A stretch of DNA of 64,000 nt from Pedobacter frigidisoli (GTDB lineage: Bacteria > Bacteroidota > Bacteroidia > Sphingobacteriales > Sphingobacteriaceae): contig NZ_SJSN01000006.1 of NCBI RefSeq assembly GCF_004331675.1, positions 186,001 to 250,000 on the forward strand, written 5' to 3'. The notes under the pieces are model-generated. The model saw nothing but the letters and a program-made list of their open reading frames with translations, was not told the origin of the DNA and made no database searches. Positions 9,100-17,232 of this stretch are shown here, piece by piece. Numbering within the stretch: the stretch's first letter is position 1; the number at the start of each line of letters is the position of its first letter. Both the position numbers and the translations under genes were made by a program.

Positions 9100-9471
9100 T
9101 TATATGCTAAAGCCAATCGGAATGACATAAGATCAAATTTTAAAACACTTTGCATAACGCTACAAGATTTACAGAAAAAGGAATTACAGTTAGCGGGTTT
9201 CATGAGGGAAATTTCAGAATACTGCTATTCAGCTGGATGGATGTTGAATTTAGAATACGCATTGTGGGATGCCTTACTGAATGGAAAAAGAAAATATGGA
9301 CAATCCATTATCTCGGAAATTGATATTGAAATCCTGATCAAACTCTAAACTGATGCTGACGCTTGGATCATATTTGATGACCAGAGAGAAGAAACGACAA
9401 TAAGCTTAAAAAATTGGAATGAAAAGTTTGAAAATGAACTACAGAAAGACAAAAGGATTATTAATGGTTAA
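9100..9471 (+). pseudogene. small gene broken by an in-frame TAA
   Basis: Reading on from the ctlX stop in the same frame gives a clearly protein-like product: LQDLQKKELQL from 9160, then ISEYCYSAGWMLNLEYALWD, then ILIKL, a TAA at 9346-9348, and after it TDADAWIIFDDQREETTISL to a final TAA at 9469-9471. Both halves are in one frame with no other interruption, so a single nonsense change (or a dropped Ser/Glu/Lys codon) splits it. No in-frame ATG lies before the homologous part, so the 5' end also seems lost. It is too short per piece to be listed as an ordinary gene. The family is a Bacteroidota small acidic protein I cannot name. Confidence 0.6.
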
Positions 9472-9609
9472 TCCAACGGCTGGTTGGTGAACCATCAACC
9501 ATGGAATCCACTATTATTCGCACATGCCATTTCTTTACCGTCGGTTTCAACCGAGGATTTATTAAAGTGTTTTGCAATTAAAACATAAATAGTAGCGTAT
9601 ACAGATTTA

Positions 9610-9679
9610 TTTAAACCTGATGGATTGAGCACAAATCCCGATTTTTCAATCGGGAGAAGTAAAACGGACAGCAGGACGA
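9610..9679 (+). repeat. dispersed hairpin repeat, copy A
   Basis: Layout: TAAACCTGATGG ... GAGCAC, hairpin CCCGAT/ATCGGG (637-642 with 649-654 of 9600) with a TTTTCA loop, then GTAAAACGGACAGCAGGACG. The same order occurs in copies near 10913, 21580, 21731, 29063 and 46077. It lies between a dead gene and phnA. Confidence 0.7.
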
Positions 9680-9791
9680 ACATAAATCGAAATACAGGTC
9701 TCCTATCAGCTGGTGTCCTCACTCGCCGAAATATTCGCCCAACCACAATTTATCCAATCTACACGTCACAATTTATTCCGAATAGTTTTCT

Positions 9792-9799
9792 TACTTTCG
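9792..9799 (+). promoter_or_regulatory. predicted -7 box of the PhnA gene
   Basis: TACTTTCG matches TAnnTTTG at seven of eight positions, 20 bases before the ATG at 9820. It supports that start over the longer upstream frame, whose extra 65 codons run through a dispersed repeat. Confidence 0.5.
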
Positions 9800-9819
9800 C
9801 CAAAAACCAAGCAGTTTAT

Positions 9820-10398
9820 ATGTCTTTAGCACAAGAATTACAATCACGATCGGGTAACAAATGCGAATTGTGCACTTCGGAGATTGCACTAGTTATTTAC
9901 GAAGTACCTCCAATGAGCAATGCGAATAGCGATAATAGCATTTTGGTTTGTAAAACTTGCTTAGATCAGATTGAAAAAACAGAACAACTTAACGCTGACC
10001 ACTGGGAAATATTGATCGAAACCATGTGGTCTGAATTTTCTCCTGTACAGGTTGTTGCTTGGAGAATGTTAAGTAGATTGAGAAGTGAAGGGTGGGCAGC
10101 TGATAGTTTAGATATTTTATATCTTGAAGATGAAACACTAGAATGGGCTAAAAAAACCGGCGACCATGAACAAGATGGAACAGTAGAATTCCATCAAGAC
10201 TGTAATGGAACACGTTTATATGAAGGAGACACGGTTGTATTAGTAAAAACATTAGATATTAAAGGCTCAACTTTGAGCGCAAAGCTAGGAACTGTTGTCA
10301 AAAACATTCGATTGGTGCAAGACAATGTCGAACAAATTGAAGGCAAGGTAGACGGACAAACAATTGTAATTTTGACTAAATACCTAAGAAAGGGTTAG
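9820..10398 (+). CDS. PhnA/YjdM family zinc-ribbon protein
   Basis: 192 residues from the chosen ATG. An N-terminal zinc ribbon is formed by CELC and, about 35 residues later, CKTC. It is followed by a WSEFSPVQVVAWRML helix region, then the PhnA C-terminal domain beginning CNGTRLYEGDTVVLVKTLDIKG with a KYLRKG end. YjdM/PhnA proteins carry a historical phosphonate name, but their biochemical role is unsettled. The frame is open to 9625, yet codons 1-65 cover hairpin repeat copy A and lack homology to the family, so 9820 is preferred. Single gene. Confidence 0.88.
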   Translation: MSLAQELQSRSGNKCELCTSEIALVIYEVPPMSNANSDNSILVCKTCLDQIEKTEQLNADHWEILIETMWSEFSPVQVVAWRMLSRLRSEGWAADSLDILYLEDETLEWAKKTGDHEQDGTVEFHQDCNGTRLYEGDTVVLVKTLDIKGSTLSAKLGTVVKNIRLVQDNVEQIEGKVDGQTIVILTKYLRKG

Positions 10399-10490
10399 CA
10401 TTTGTTTTAATCAAGTCGGTATCCCGAATTTATTTTGGCCTCAAGGAAAGAAAAACATTAAATTAAACATATTCCCCTAATTTAATATTA

Positions 10491-10721
10491 CTAAGCTGAT
10501 GGGGCATAAAAATTCCTCAAATTTTCGCAGTTAAATCCAAACTTTGTTAGCAAGGAAACCGCATCGCCGATTTTATCAAGGCTAGAATCTATCCTTAGAA
10601 TTTTATCAGCTTCTGTTAGATCTACACTCCAAGTTGCTCCCAAAAGCAAATTATTTAAATGTTTAGCAATTTTATTAAGCTCCACTCTTGTTTGAATATT
10701 GGTTTTAAAAAAAGAAATCAT
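10491..10721 (-). CDS. small ferredoxin-like-fold hypothetical protein
   Basis: 76 residues. The predicted order strand-helix-strand-strand-helix-strand (ISFFKTNI, KIAKHLNNLL, ATWSVDL, KILRIDSS, IGDAVSLLTKFG, NCENL) fits the fold of heavy-metal-associated domains. The CxxC metal motif is absent, so metal binding is not supported. Similar small proteins of unknown role are frequent in Bacteroidota. Confidence 0.6.
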   Translation of the reverse strand: MISFFKTNIQTRVELNKIAKHLNNLLLGATWSVDLTEADKILRIDSSLDKIGDAVSLLTKFGFNCENLRNFYAPSA

Positions 10722-11167
10722 GGGAAAATTTTTAAGGTTTCTATAGTTTAAGACGAATGAACGTTAGAATTACTTTAAATAACTTTAGGAAATCAATTTA
10801 GTTTGATTATAGCTAAATAAATACAATTGTTTATCTTAATATGTTGTTGTGGTTGAGTCCAGATGAGCCTCATCGCTATCCAAAATCTTTAATAGCTGCA
10901 AAAACAGTATTGATTAAACCCGATGGAAGTGAGCACGTTGCCGATTTTCTCGGCTTCGTAAAATGGACAGCGGGGCCAGAGTAACCGATATCTATTGGAC
11001 CCTGCTTTTCAAATAAAAAACCATTCTGATATCTAAATTTATAACGAAAACAATTTCTACAAAAAATTTGTCTTTAGCCCAAGCGTTTCTCTACAGTAAA
11101 AATATTTTCAATAAAGATTAATTCTCGATTTAAAATTACATTTTTGCAAAAAATATTTAATAAGTAA
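10722..11167. other. intergenic stretch before the decarboxylase gene
   Basis: 446 bases with no supportable gene. They contain hairpin repeat copy B (10913-10979) and, just before the decarboxylase start, an AT-rich run with TACATTTTTG around 11136, a one-base-expanded form of the TAnnTTTG box. Confidence 0.5.
10913..10979 (+). repeat. dispersed hairpin repeat, copy B
   Basis: TAAACCCGATGGAAGTGAGCAC, hairpin GCCGA/TCGGC (10940-10944 with 10950-10954), then GTAAAATGGACAGCGGGGC. The stem differs from copy A on both arms, preserving pairing. Confidence 0.7.
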
Positions 11168-12556
11168 ATGCAGAGTTACTCAGAATTTCTTGATCTAAGT
11201 GTTGGCTTTCCACAGGAAGGTTTTGATGTTATAGATGATGAATTATATTTTCAGGATTTGAACCTGATGGAAATGATAGAAACGTATGGTACTCCTCTGC
11301 GTTTCACGTACTTACCAATGGTAAGCAAGAAAATTCAACAAGCGAAGATTCTTTTCCAAACTGCCATTTTAAAGAATAATTATCGTGGCGATTACAAGTA
11401 TTGCTATTGTACGAAAAGTTCGCACTTTAAACACATTGTAGAAGAAGCACTTAAGAACAATATTCACCTTGAAACTTCATCGGCTTTCGACATGCCGATG
11501 ATTGAGGCACTTGAGAAAAAAGGTGTTTTAAGTAAAGACACAACCATTATTTGTAATGGTTTTAAAACCTATCAATACAAGCAATATATTATTGATATGT
11601 TGCATGATGGTTATACGAATATCATCCCTGTATTGGATAACAAAGAGGAATTTAACCTTTTTGATGATGAAGTTGACATTGATACGCCCTGTAACTTAGG
11701 TATACGCATTGCAGCTGAGGAACAACCAGACTCGCAATTTTATACTTCGCGGTTGGGCGTTCGTATGGAAGATATTATCGATTTTTATAACAATAAAATC
11801 GTCCATAATCCGAATTTCAGGGTGAAATTACTGCATTTCTTTATCAACTCGGGTATTACCGATTCGCCATATTATTGGAACGAATTAGAGAAATATGTAA
11901 CGCTTTATTGCAAGTTCAAAAAGATAAATCCTGATTTAGATACTTTGGATATTGGTGGTGGTATGCCATTTAAAGATTCGTTGGTTTTCGATTTCGATTA
12001 CGAGTATATGGTAAACGAAATTGTAAAACGAATTAAGGAAATTTGTGCCATCCATGATGTTATGGAGCCAGATATTATTACCGAATTTGGAAAATATACA
12101 GTTGCTGAAGCTTCTGGAATTTTATACAAGGTTTTAGGCCGTAAGCAACAGAACGATCGTGAGCGTTGGTTAATGTTAGATGGTTCTTTCATTACGAATT
12201 TACCTGATGTTTGGGCTTTGAACCAAAAATACATTTTATTGCCAATAAATAATTGGGATGCTGAATACGAACGTGTAAACTTAGGTGGTATCACTTGCGA
12301 TGGTCAGGATTATTACAACCAAGAGGCACACATGAACAGTGTATTTATGCCTAAAACACGTAAAGTACAATACTTAGGATTTTTCCATACCGGTGCTTAT
12401 CAGGAGGTTTTGAGTGGTTACGGAGGTATTCATCACTGTTTATTACCTAGCCCGAAACACGTTTTAATTCGCAGAAATAGAGATGAGAGTTTTAATTTCG
12501 AGGTTTTTGGTGAAGAGCAGAATAGTAAGCAAGTGCTGAAAATATTGGGCTATTAA
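11168..12556 (+). CDS. arginine decarboxylase (alanine-racemase-fold, PLP)
   Basis: 462 residues of the fold type III PLP decarboxylases. KYCYCTKSSHF near 79-89 carries the expected PLP lysine. ETSSAFDMPM, LDIGGGMPF and EFGKYTVAEASG give the phosphate-binding and barrel signatures, and a C-terminal GGIHHCLLPSPKH supplies the Cys of the neighbouring subunit active site. Sphingobacteria annotate this shorter form as arginine decarboxylase (arginine to agmatine); classical SpeA is about 630 residues, so substrate is less certain (arginine versus a related diamino acid). Its position near argS, the ADI-like gene and ctlX supports arginine. Confidence 0.8.
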   Translation: MQSYSEFLDLSVGFPQEGFDVIDDELYFQDLNLMEMIETYGTPLRFTYLPMVSKKIQQAKILFQTAILKNNYRGDYKYCYCTKSSHFKHIVEEALKNNIHLETSSAFDMPMIEALEKKGVLSKDTTIICNGFKTYQYKQYIIDMLHDGYTNIIPVLDNKEEFNLFDDEVDIDTPCNLGIRIAAEEQPDSQFYTSRLGVRMEDIIDFYNNKIVHNPNFRVKLLHFFINSGITDSPYYWNELEKYVTLYCKFKKINPDLDTLDIGGGMPFKDSLVFDFDYEYMVNEIVKRIKEICAIHDVMEPDIITEFGKYTVAEASGILYKVLGRKQQNDRERWLMLDGSFITNLPDVWALNQKYILLPINNWDAEYERVNLGGITCDGQDYYNQEAHMNSVFMPKTRKVQYLGFFHTGAYQEVLSGYGGIHHCLLPSPKHVLIRRNRDESFNFEVFGEEQNSKQVLKILGY

Positions 12557-13049
12557 GTTTTCTAGTTTTAACCGCAAAGAACGCTATTTTTTTAACTACG
12601 AAGACGCAAAGAACACAAAGGTGGCCGCTTAGAATAGGTTTTACAACGAACGCTAAGAGTAGTTTAACCGCAAAAAACGCTAAGCATATTTAACCACTAA
12701 TACGCAAAGAACACAAAGTTAGGCGCTTAGTTTTTTGGAGAAATCTTCATTCCTTCTATTCAAGGAGAGGGACAATAAATAATTTGCCAAACCACAAACT
12801 TTAATATGATGAGGTTTTATAACGAACGCTAAGAAATAAAGCAAAATGCAATATTTCTTAGCGTTTTTTACGTTCGTAATTGAACAGCCTGCCTCGACTT
12901 TTCGCGAAAGCAATTTTCAACGTTGGGTTTAAAGCGATGGCATTAAGATTACTTCATGCTTTTTAATTAGTGGATTTTGCAAAATATTTTCTTTGTGTTT
13001 CTTTGCGAAATTTTCTTTGCTAACTTAGCGGTTAGTTAAAGAACTTGAT
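12557..13049. repeat. cluster of AACCGCAAAGAACGC-type repeats
   Basis: 493 bases without a gene. Direct copies of the word TTAACCGCAAAGAACGCTA / ACGCAAAGAACACAAAG lie at about 12567-12630 and 12639-12730. The reverse complement lies at about 12990-13040. A large imperfect hairpin joins 12822-12838 with 12852-12877. A 64-codon minus-strand frame inside is a by-product of the repeats. The same words return at 33.7-34.3 kb and near 56.8 kb. Confidence 0.75.
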
Positions 13050-13946
13050 ATGCAATTCGGTAAAGTAGAAGACCCATCGATTATAGATTTCACACTTCCT
13101 GCAGATGCTCCTGAAACTGCAGGCATATTGGCAAAAAACAAACCTAAGCAAGATTTTCAGGCTTTTGTTGGTTGCGCCAAGTGGAATAAAGCCGATTTAA
13201 AGGGGTTTTATCCGAAAGGAACAAAAGATGAGCTGACCTACTATTCCACGCAGTTCAATTCAATTGAATTAAATGCAACTTTTTACGGGATGCCAAGCAG
13301 CGAACAGGTAATTACCTGGACAAACAAAACACCTGCTGATTTTAAGTTCTTTCCTAAACTAACCAATACAATTAGTCATTTTAAAAGATTAATTAACGTT
13401 AAGGAGCCTATTGAACAATACTGTGATGCCATTAGTAACTTCGAGGATAAACTTGGAATGGCTTTTCTTCAGCTGCATGATAACTTTAAACCAAAGGATT
13501 TTGAAAGGCTAAAAATCGTTGTTCAAGAATTCCCGAAAGTAATTCCATTGGGGGTTGAGGTAAGAAATGAAGAATGGTTTTCCAATCCTACAATTGCAAA
13601 TGAATTCGCTAATTTATTTGAAGATAAAGGCATTGCGAATATAATTGTAGATACTGCTGGTCGCAGAGATATGCTACACATGAGGTTAACTACGCCAACT
13701 GCTTTTATTCGCTATGTTGGCGCAAATCATGAAAGTGATTATGCTCGTTTAGATAAGTGGATTGATAGAATTGTTAAGTGGAAAGAACAAGGTTTGCAAA
13801 ATCTATATTTCTTTGTTCACCAAAATGTAGAACTGGCTTCGCCCTTATTATCTGCGTATTTTATAGAGAAATTAAATAAGGCTGTAGGCACAGATTTGGA
13901 TATTCCAGTGATGGCTAGTGGCAATACTCCGCAAACCTTATTTTAA
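13050..13946 (+). CDS. DUF72 (YecE-like) family protein
   Basis: 298 residues. The family signatures are FVGCAKWN near 40, the QFNSIELNATFYG motif near 68-80, FFPKLTNTISHFKRL, LGMAFLQLHDNF and PLGVEVRNEEWF. DUF72 adopts a TIM-barrel; no reaction is established. The first 30 residues (to KNKPKQ) look like a disordered leader, and the start ATG is the first after the repeat cluster. It converges on the DUF1579 gene across an inverted repeat. Confidence 0.88.
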   Translation: MQFGKVEDPSIIDFTLPADAPETAGILAKNKPKQDFQAFVGCAKWNKADLKGFYPKGTKDELTYYSTQFNSIELNATFYGMPSSEQVITWTNKTPADFKFFPKLTNTISHFKRLINVKEPIEQYCDAISNFEDKLGMAFLQLHDNFKPKDFERLKIVVQEFPKVIPLGVEVRNEEWFSNPTIANEFANLFEDKGIANIIVDTAGRRDMLHMRLTTPTAFIRYVGANHESDYARLDKWIDRIVKWKEQGLQNLYFFVHQNVELASPLLSAYFIEKLNKAVGTDLDIPVMASGNTPQTLF

Positions 13947-13955
13947 GAATATTAT

Positions 13956-14007
13956 CATTTTGAGCTTGTCAGATAGTTTAAAAAAGCAGTTTCGACGAGC
14001 TCAAATG
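13956..14007. repeat. imperfect inverted repeat between convergent genes
   Basis: CATTTTGAGCTTGTC (from 13956) faces its near-complement GACGAGCTCAAATG (to 14007) across a short spacer. This TTGAGCTTGTCGAAAC-type word is one of the dispersed intergenic palindromes and may act as a terminator for both convergent genes. Confidence 0.6.
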
Positions 14008-14008
14008 G

Positions 14009-14515
14009 CTATATTACTCTGGTCAGTATGGTTTCTAGTGCTTTTGTTTCTTCTTCACCAGGCATGATATTATAAGCTAAAAAGACAATCTCATCATTAC
14101 TAATAATCTGCAGTTCGGTACGCCAGCCAAAAAGCTGATCGCCATATTCGGGATTTCCCCAAGATCCTAAAATGGAAAAGCCATTTTCAGTTGCATCACC
14201 TGTTGCCTGCATAATCTGCGTGCCCATGTGGAAACTATCTATCCAGCTAAAAGTAAATTTCTGATAAGGAATATCGAAACCAATAATCATTTTACCCGCT
14301 AAAGGCTTCCTTTCTAAGCTACTTCGATAATCGTAAGAAATAAATCGACAATCTAAAATTGATGAAATTTCTGCTTCTGTTGGAGATTCATCAACTAAAA
14401 CATCTTTCTCAAACCAAGTTTTAGAAGTTCCTTTCCAACTACCTACCAAACTTTTAATTTGCTGATGAGCACCATCTTCTAGTGATTGCTCGAATTTGCT
14501 TTTTGCCATACTCAA
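14009..14515 (-). CDS. DUF1579 family protein
   Basis: 168 residues. KSLVGSWKGTSKTWFEKDVL near the N terminus, then ILDCRFISYDYRSSLERKPLAGKMIIGFD and FGWRTELQI form the lipocalin-like beta-barrel pattern of DUF1579. There is no signal peptide, so it is cytoplasmic. An alternative start two codons later is equally possible. The biochemical role is unknown. Confidence 0.8.
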   Translation of the reverse strand: MSMAKSKFEQSLEDGAHQQIKSLVGSWKGTSKTWFEKDVLVDESPTEAEISSILDCRFISYDYRSSLERKPLAGKMIIGFDIPYQKFTFSWIDSFHMGTQIMQATGDATENGFSILGSWGNPEYGDQLFGWRTELQIISNDEIVFLAYNIMPGEEETKALETILTRVI

Positions 14516-14586
14516 ACTTATAAAAATTTAAACTGGTTTGAAAACTGATAATTGACAAGTGTAAATTTATTTACTTATCTTGTTTT

Positions 14587-15300
14587 ATGCTAAAAACGCT
14601 AGACCTTAGTCAAGTAATTGTGCTCGATATAGAAACTGTTCCACAGTATTCATGCTATGATGATGTACCTCCCTATTTGCAAGAGCTTTGGGAACATAAA
14701 ACTTATTTTCAAAGAAAACCAGATCAAGGAGCGGATGAATTTTATGAAAGAGCTGGGATATTTGCAGAATTTGGTAAGATCATTTGTATCAGCTTGGGCA
14801 TTTTTAGCTATCAAAATAAATCTTATTCACTTCGAATCAAATCAATAGCGGGGCACGATGAAAGAGAAATTTTACAACAATTCTCAAATTTAATGGATAA
14901 ACAAATTCCGACATTAAAGTTTTGCGCACATAATGGAAAAGAATTCGACTATCCTTATTTATGTCGAAGACTAATTGTTAATGGAATTGAAATACCTATC
15001 CAATTGCAAATATCAGGTAAAAAGCCATGGGAAATAAATCATTTAGACACTATGGAACTTTGGAAATTTGGCGACTATAAAAATTTCACCTCGCTAAATC
15101 TTTTGGCGGCAATATTAAACATCCCTACTCCAAAGGATGATATAGATGGTGGCCAGGTTAGGCAAGTTTATTACGAAGAACAAAATTTAGATCGCATTGT
15201 AACTTACTGTCAAAAAGATGTAGTAACTACAGCACAAGTGCTGCTAAAATTTAAGGGAATGGAAATAATTCCAGTAGAAAACATTACCATTGTATCCTGA
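14587..15300 (+). CDS. 3'-5' exonuclease, DEDDy (PolB-exonuclease-like)
   Basis: 237 residues of the RNase H-like DnaQ/PolB-exonuclease superfamily. Exo I is VLDIETVP (D14, E16). Exo II is FCAHNGKEFDYPYL (Asp near 119). Exo III is IVTYCQKDVVTT (Tyr and Asp near 211-215), giving the DEDDy class. It would remove nucleotides from 3' ends of DNA or RNA in a metal-dependent way. Its TGA stop overlaps the ATG of the ABC gene by one base, so the two are likely co-translated, though no functional link is obvious. Confidence 0.85.
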   Translation: MLKTLDLSQVIVLDIETVPQYSCYDDVPPYLQELWEHKTYFQRKPDQGADEFYERAGIFAEFGKIICISLGIFSYQNKSYSLRIKSIAGHDEREILQQFSNLMDKQIPTLKFCAHNGKEFDYPYLCRRLIVNGIEIPIQLQISGKKPWEINHLDTMELWKFGDYKNFTSLNLLAAILNIPTPKDDIDGGQVRQVYYEEQNLDRIVTYCQKDVVTTAQVLLKFKGMEIIPVENITIVS

Positions 15301-17003
15301 TGCTAAACGTTGAAAACTTAACTATCGATTTCTATAATCAAGATGAAAAAACTTGGTTTAAAGCTGTAAAACAGATCAGTTTTAATGTTAAAAAAGGTAC
15401 GGTTTTAGGTATTGTTGGTGAATCTGGTTCAGGAAAATCGGTAACTTCCTTTTCCATTATGCGTTTGCATGATGAAAGATCGGCAAAAATTACTGGCGAT
15501 ATTGATTTTGAGGACATCAGTCTTCTAAAATTAAGTTCAAACGAAATTCGTCAAATTAGAGGAAACCAAATCTCGATGATTTTTCAGGAGCCCATGACCT
15601 CACTCAATCCTGTTTTTACATGTGGCGAGCAAGTAGCAGAAGCCATCATTTTGCATCAAAAAGTTGATAAACAAACGGCCAAACAAAAAACCATTGAGCT
15701 TTTTAATGAAGTTCAACTTCCTCGGCCTGAAAAGATATTTGATAGCTATCCACATCAAATTTCAGGGGGACAAAAACAAAGGGTAATGATTGCGATGGCT
15801 TTAAGCTGCAACCCGAAACTATTAATTGCCGATGAGCCTACAACTGCACTCGATGTAACCGTTCAAAAAACCATTCTTCAATTGCTTTTAAAGTTGAAGG
15901 AAGAGCGTAATATGGCGATGATCTTTATCTCACACGATTTAGGTGTGGTAAATGAAATTGCCGATGAAGTTGCGGTAATGTATAAAGGTGAAATTGTAGA
16001 GCAAGGGCCTGCAAAATCCATATTCGAAAATCCTCAACATCCATACACAAAAGGATTGCTCGCTTGTCGCCCATCGCCAAGTCTGCAATTGAAAAAGCTA
16101 CCAGTTGTAGCAGATTTTTTGACAGGAAAGATTGATGATGCATCGGCTCATCTACAGGCATCGAATCGATTAACGGCAGAAGAAATCGCATCACGAAGAG
16201 AATTGCTTTATGCCCAAAAGCCATTATTACAAATTAAGGATTTATGCACATGGTATCCTATAAACAATGGTTTATTTGGTAAAACGAAAGATTATGTAAA
16301 AGCTGTTGATCAAATTAATTTTGATGTTTTTCCAGGAGAAACACTCGGCTTAGTTGGCGAATCTGGTTGCGGTAAAACAACGCTTGGAAGAACAATTTTA
16401 AGGTTAATCCAACCCACAGTAGGAAGTATAATTTTTAACGATGAGAATATCACGAACATCAGCAGAGCTGAATTAAGAAAGCTGAGAAAAGATATACAAA
16501 TCATTTTTCAAGATCCATATGCTTCACTAAACCCAAAACTTAGTATTGGTCAATCCATCTTGGAGCCTTTACAAGTTCACAATCTATTTAAAAATGATGC
16601 TGAACGAAAGCAAAAGGTTTTAGAATTGCTTAATAAGGTAGGTTTAAAAAAAGAACATTTCAATCGCTATCCTCACGAATTTAGCGGTGGCCAAAGGCAG
16701 CGGGTGGTAATTGCTCGAGCGCTAGCATTGGAGCCTAAATTCATCATCTGTGATGAATCGGTTTCAGCCTTAGATGTTTCTGTTCAAGCTCAGGTTTTAA
16801 ACCTCCTTAAAGATCTTCAACGCGAATTTGGGCTAACATACATTTTCATCTCTCACGATTTAGCCGTGGTGAAACACATTTCCGATCGTATCTTGGTAAT
16901 GAATAAAGGCAAGATTGAAGAAGAGGGATTTCCAGAACAGATATTTTATGCTCCAAAAGCTGAATACACCAAGAAGTTAATCGAAGCTATTCCAAGCTCT
17001 TGA
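15300..17003 (+). CDS. peptide ABC transporter, duplicated ATP-binding protein
   Basis: 567 residues made of two full ABC ATPase domains in tandem. Walker A is GESGSGKS (about 41-48) and GESGCGKT (about 352-359). Signature motifs are ISGGQKQR and FSGGQRQR. Walker B is [12 protein letters not shown] and [12 protein letters not shown]. Each has an oligopeptide-family tail ([14 protein letters not shown] in the first). This equals DppD and DppF fused, as in GsiA/YejF. The second Walker B carries Ser instead of Pro after the Glu, as often in this family. It energises import of peptides, but no permease or binding-protein gene is in the window. Confidence 0.92.
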   Translation: MLNVENLTIDFYNQDEKTWFKAVKQISFNVKKGTVLGIVGESGSGKSVTSFSIMRLHDERSAKITGDIDFEDISLLKLSSNEIRQIRGNQISMIFQEPMTSLNPVFTCGEQVAEAIILHQKVDKQTAKQKTIELFNEVQLPRPEKIFDSYPHQISGGQKQRVMIAMALSCNPKLLIADEPTTALDVTVQKTILQLLLKLKEERNMAMIFISHDLGVVNEIADEVAVMYKGEIVEQGPAKSIFENPQHPYTKGLLACRPSPSLQLKKLPVVADFLTGKIDDASAHLQASNRLTAEEIASRRELLYAQKPLLQIKDLCTWYPINNGLFGKTKDYVKAVDQINFDVFPGETLGLVGESGCGKTTLGRTILRLIQPTVGSIIFNDENITNISRAELRKLRKDIQIIFQDPYASLNPKLSIGQSILEPLQVHNLFKNDAERKQKVLELLNKVGLKKEHFNRYPHEFSGGQRQRVVIARALALEPKFIICDESVSALDVSVQAQVLNLLKDLQREFGLTYIFISHDLAVVKHISDRILVMNKGKIEEEGFPEQIFYAPKAEYTKKLIEAIPSS

Positions 17004-17232
17004 TGGAAAATGTATTGATGTAAGATGGATAATGGATATCGTTTTCCTTTCATCTATTTCACCTATCAATCTTAAATTTTCATCTTATTATAGTCATTCA
17101 TCAACCATCTCACATTATCCATTTTACCTATTCCCTCTCCCATCCTTCTCCTTCATTCATCATCCATTTTCCATCTTAAATTAACCATCCTTTACATCTT
17201 TTCTGTATCTTCGATAAATTCAGTTTTAGCGT
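17004..17232. repeat. GATGGAAAATG-type repeat pair before rnr
   Basis: Plus-sense words (TGATGGAAAATGTATTG, GTAAGATGGATAATGGA) at 17003-17037 face pyrimidine-rich complements (TCATCCATTTTCCATCTTA and variants) up to about 17200, giving a potential long imperfect hairpin. Related words are at 4625-4652, 8104-8150 and 44523-44552. The rnr -7-like box TATCTTCG lies at 17206-17213. Confidence 0.65.

Noticed and set aside
9495..9746. 83-codon minus-strand open frame
   Set aside because: Runs antisense through hairpin repeat copy A and has no recognisable pattern.
9625..9819. Upstream 65 codons of the PhnA frame
   Set aside because: They translate a dispersed repeat; the PhnA family begins at MSLAQELQSRSGNKCELC and a -7 box precedes that ATG.
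12719..12913. 64-codon minus-strand open frame
   Set aside because: Lies wholly in AACCGC-type repeat sequence.
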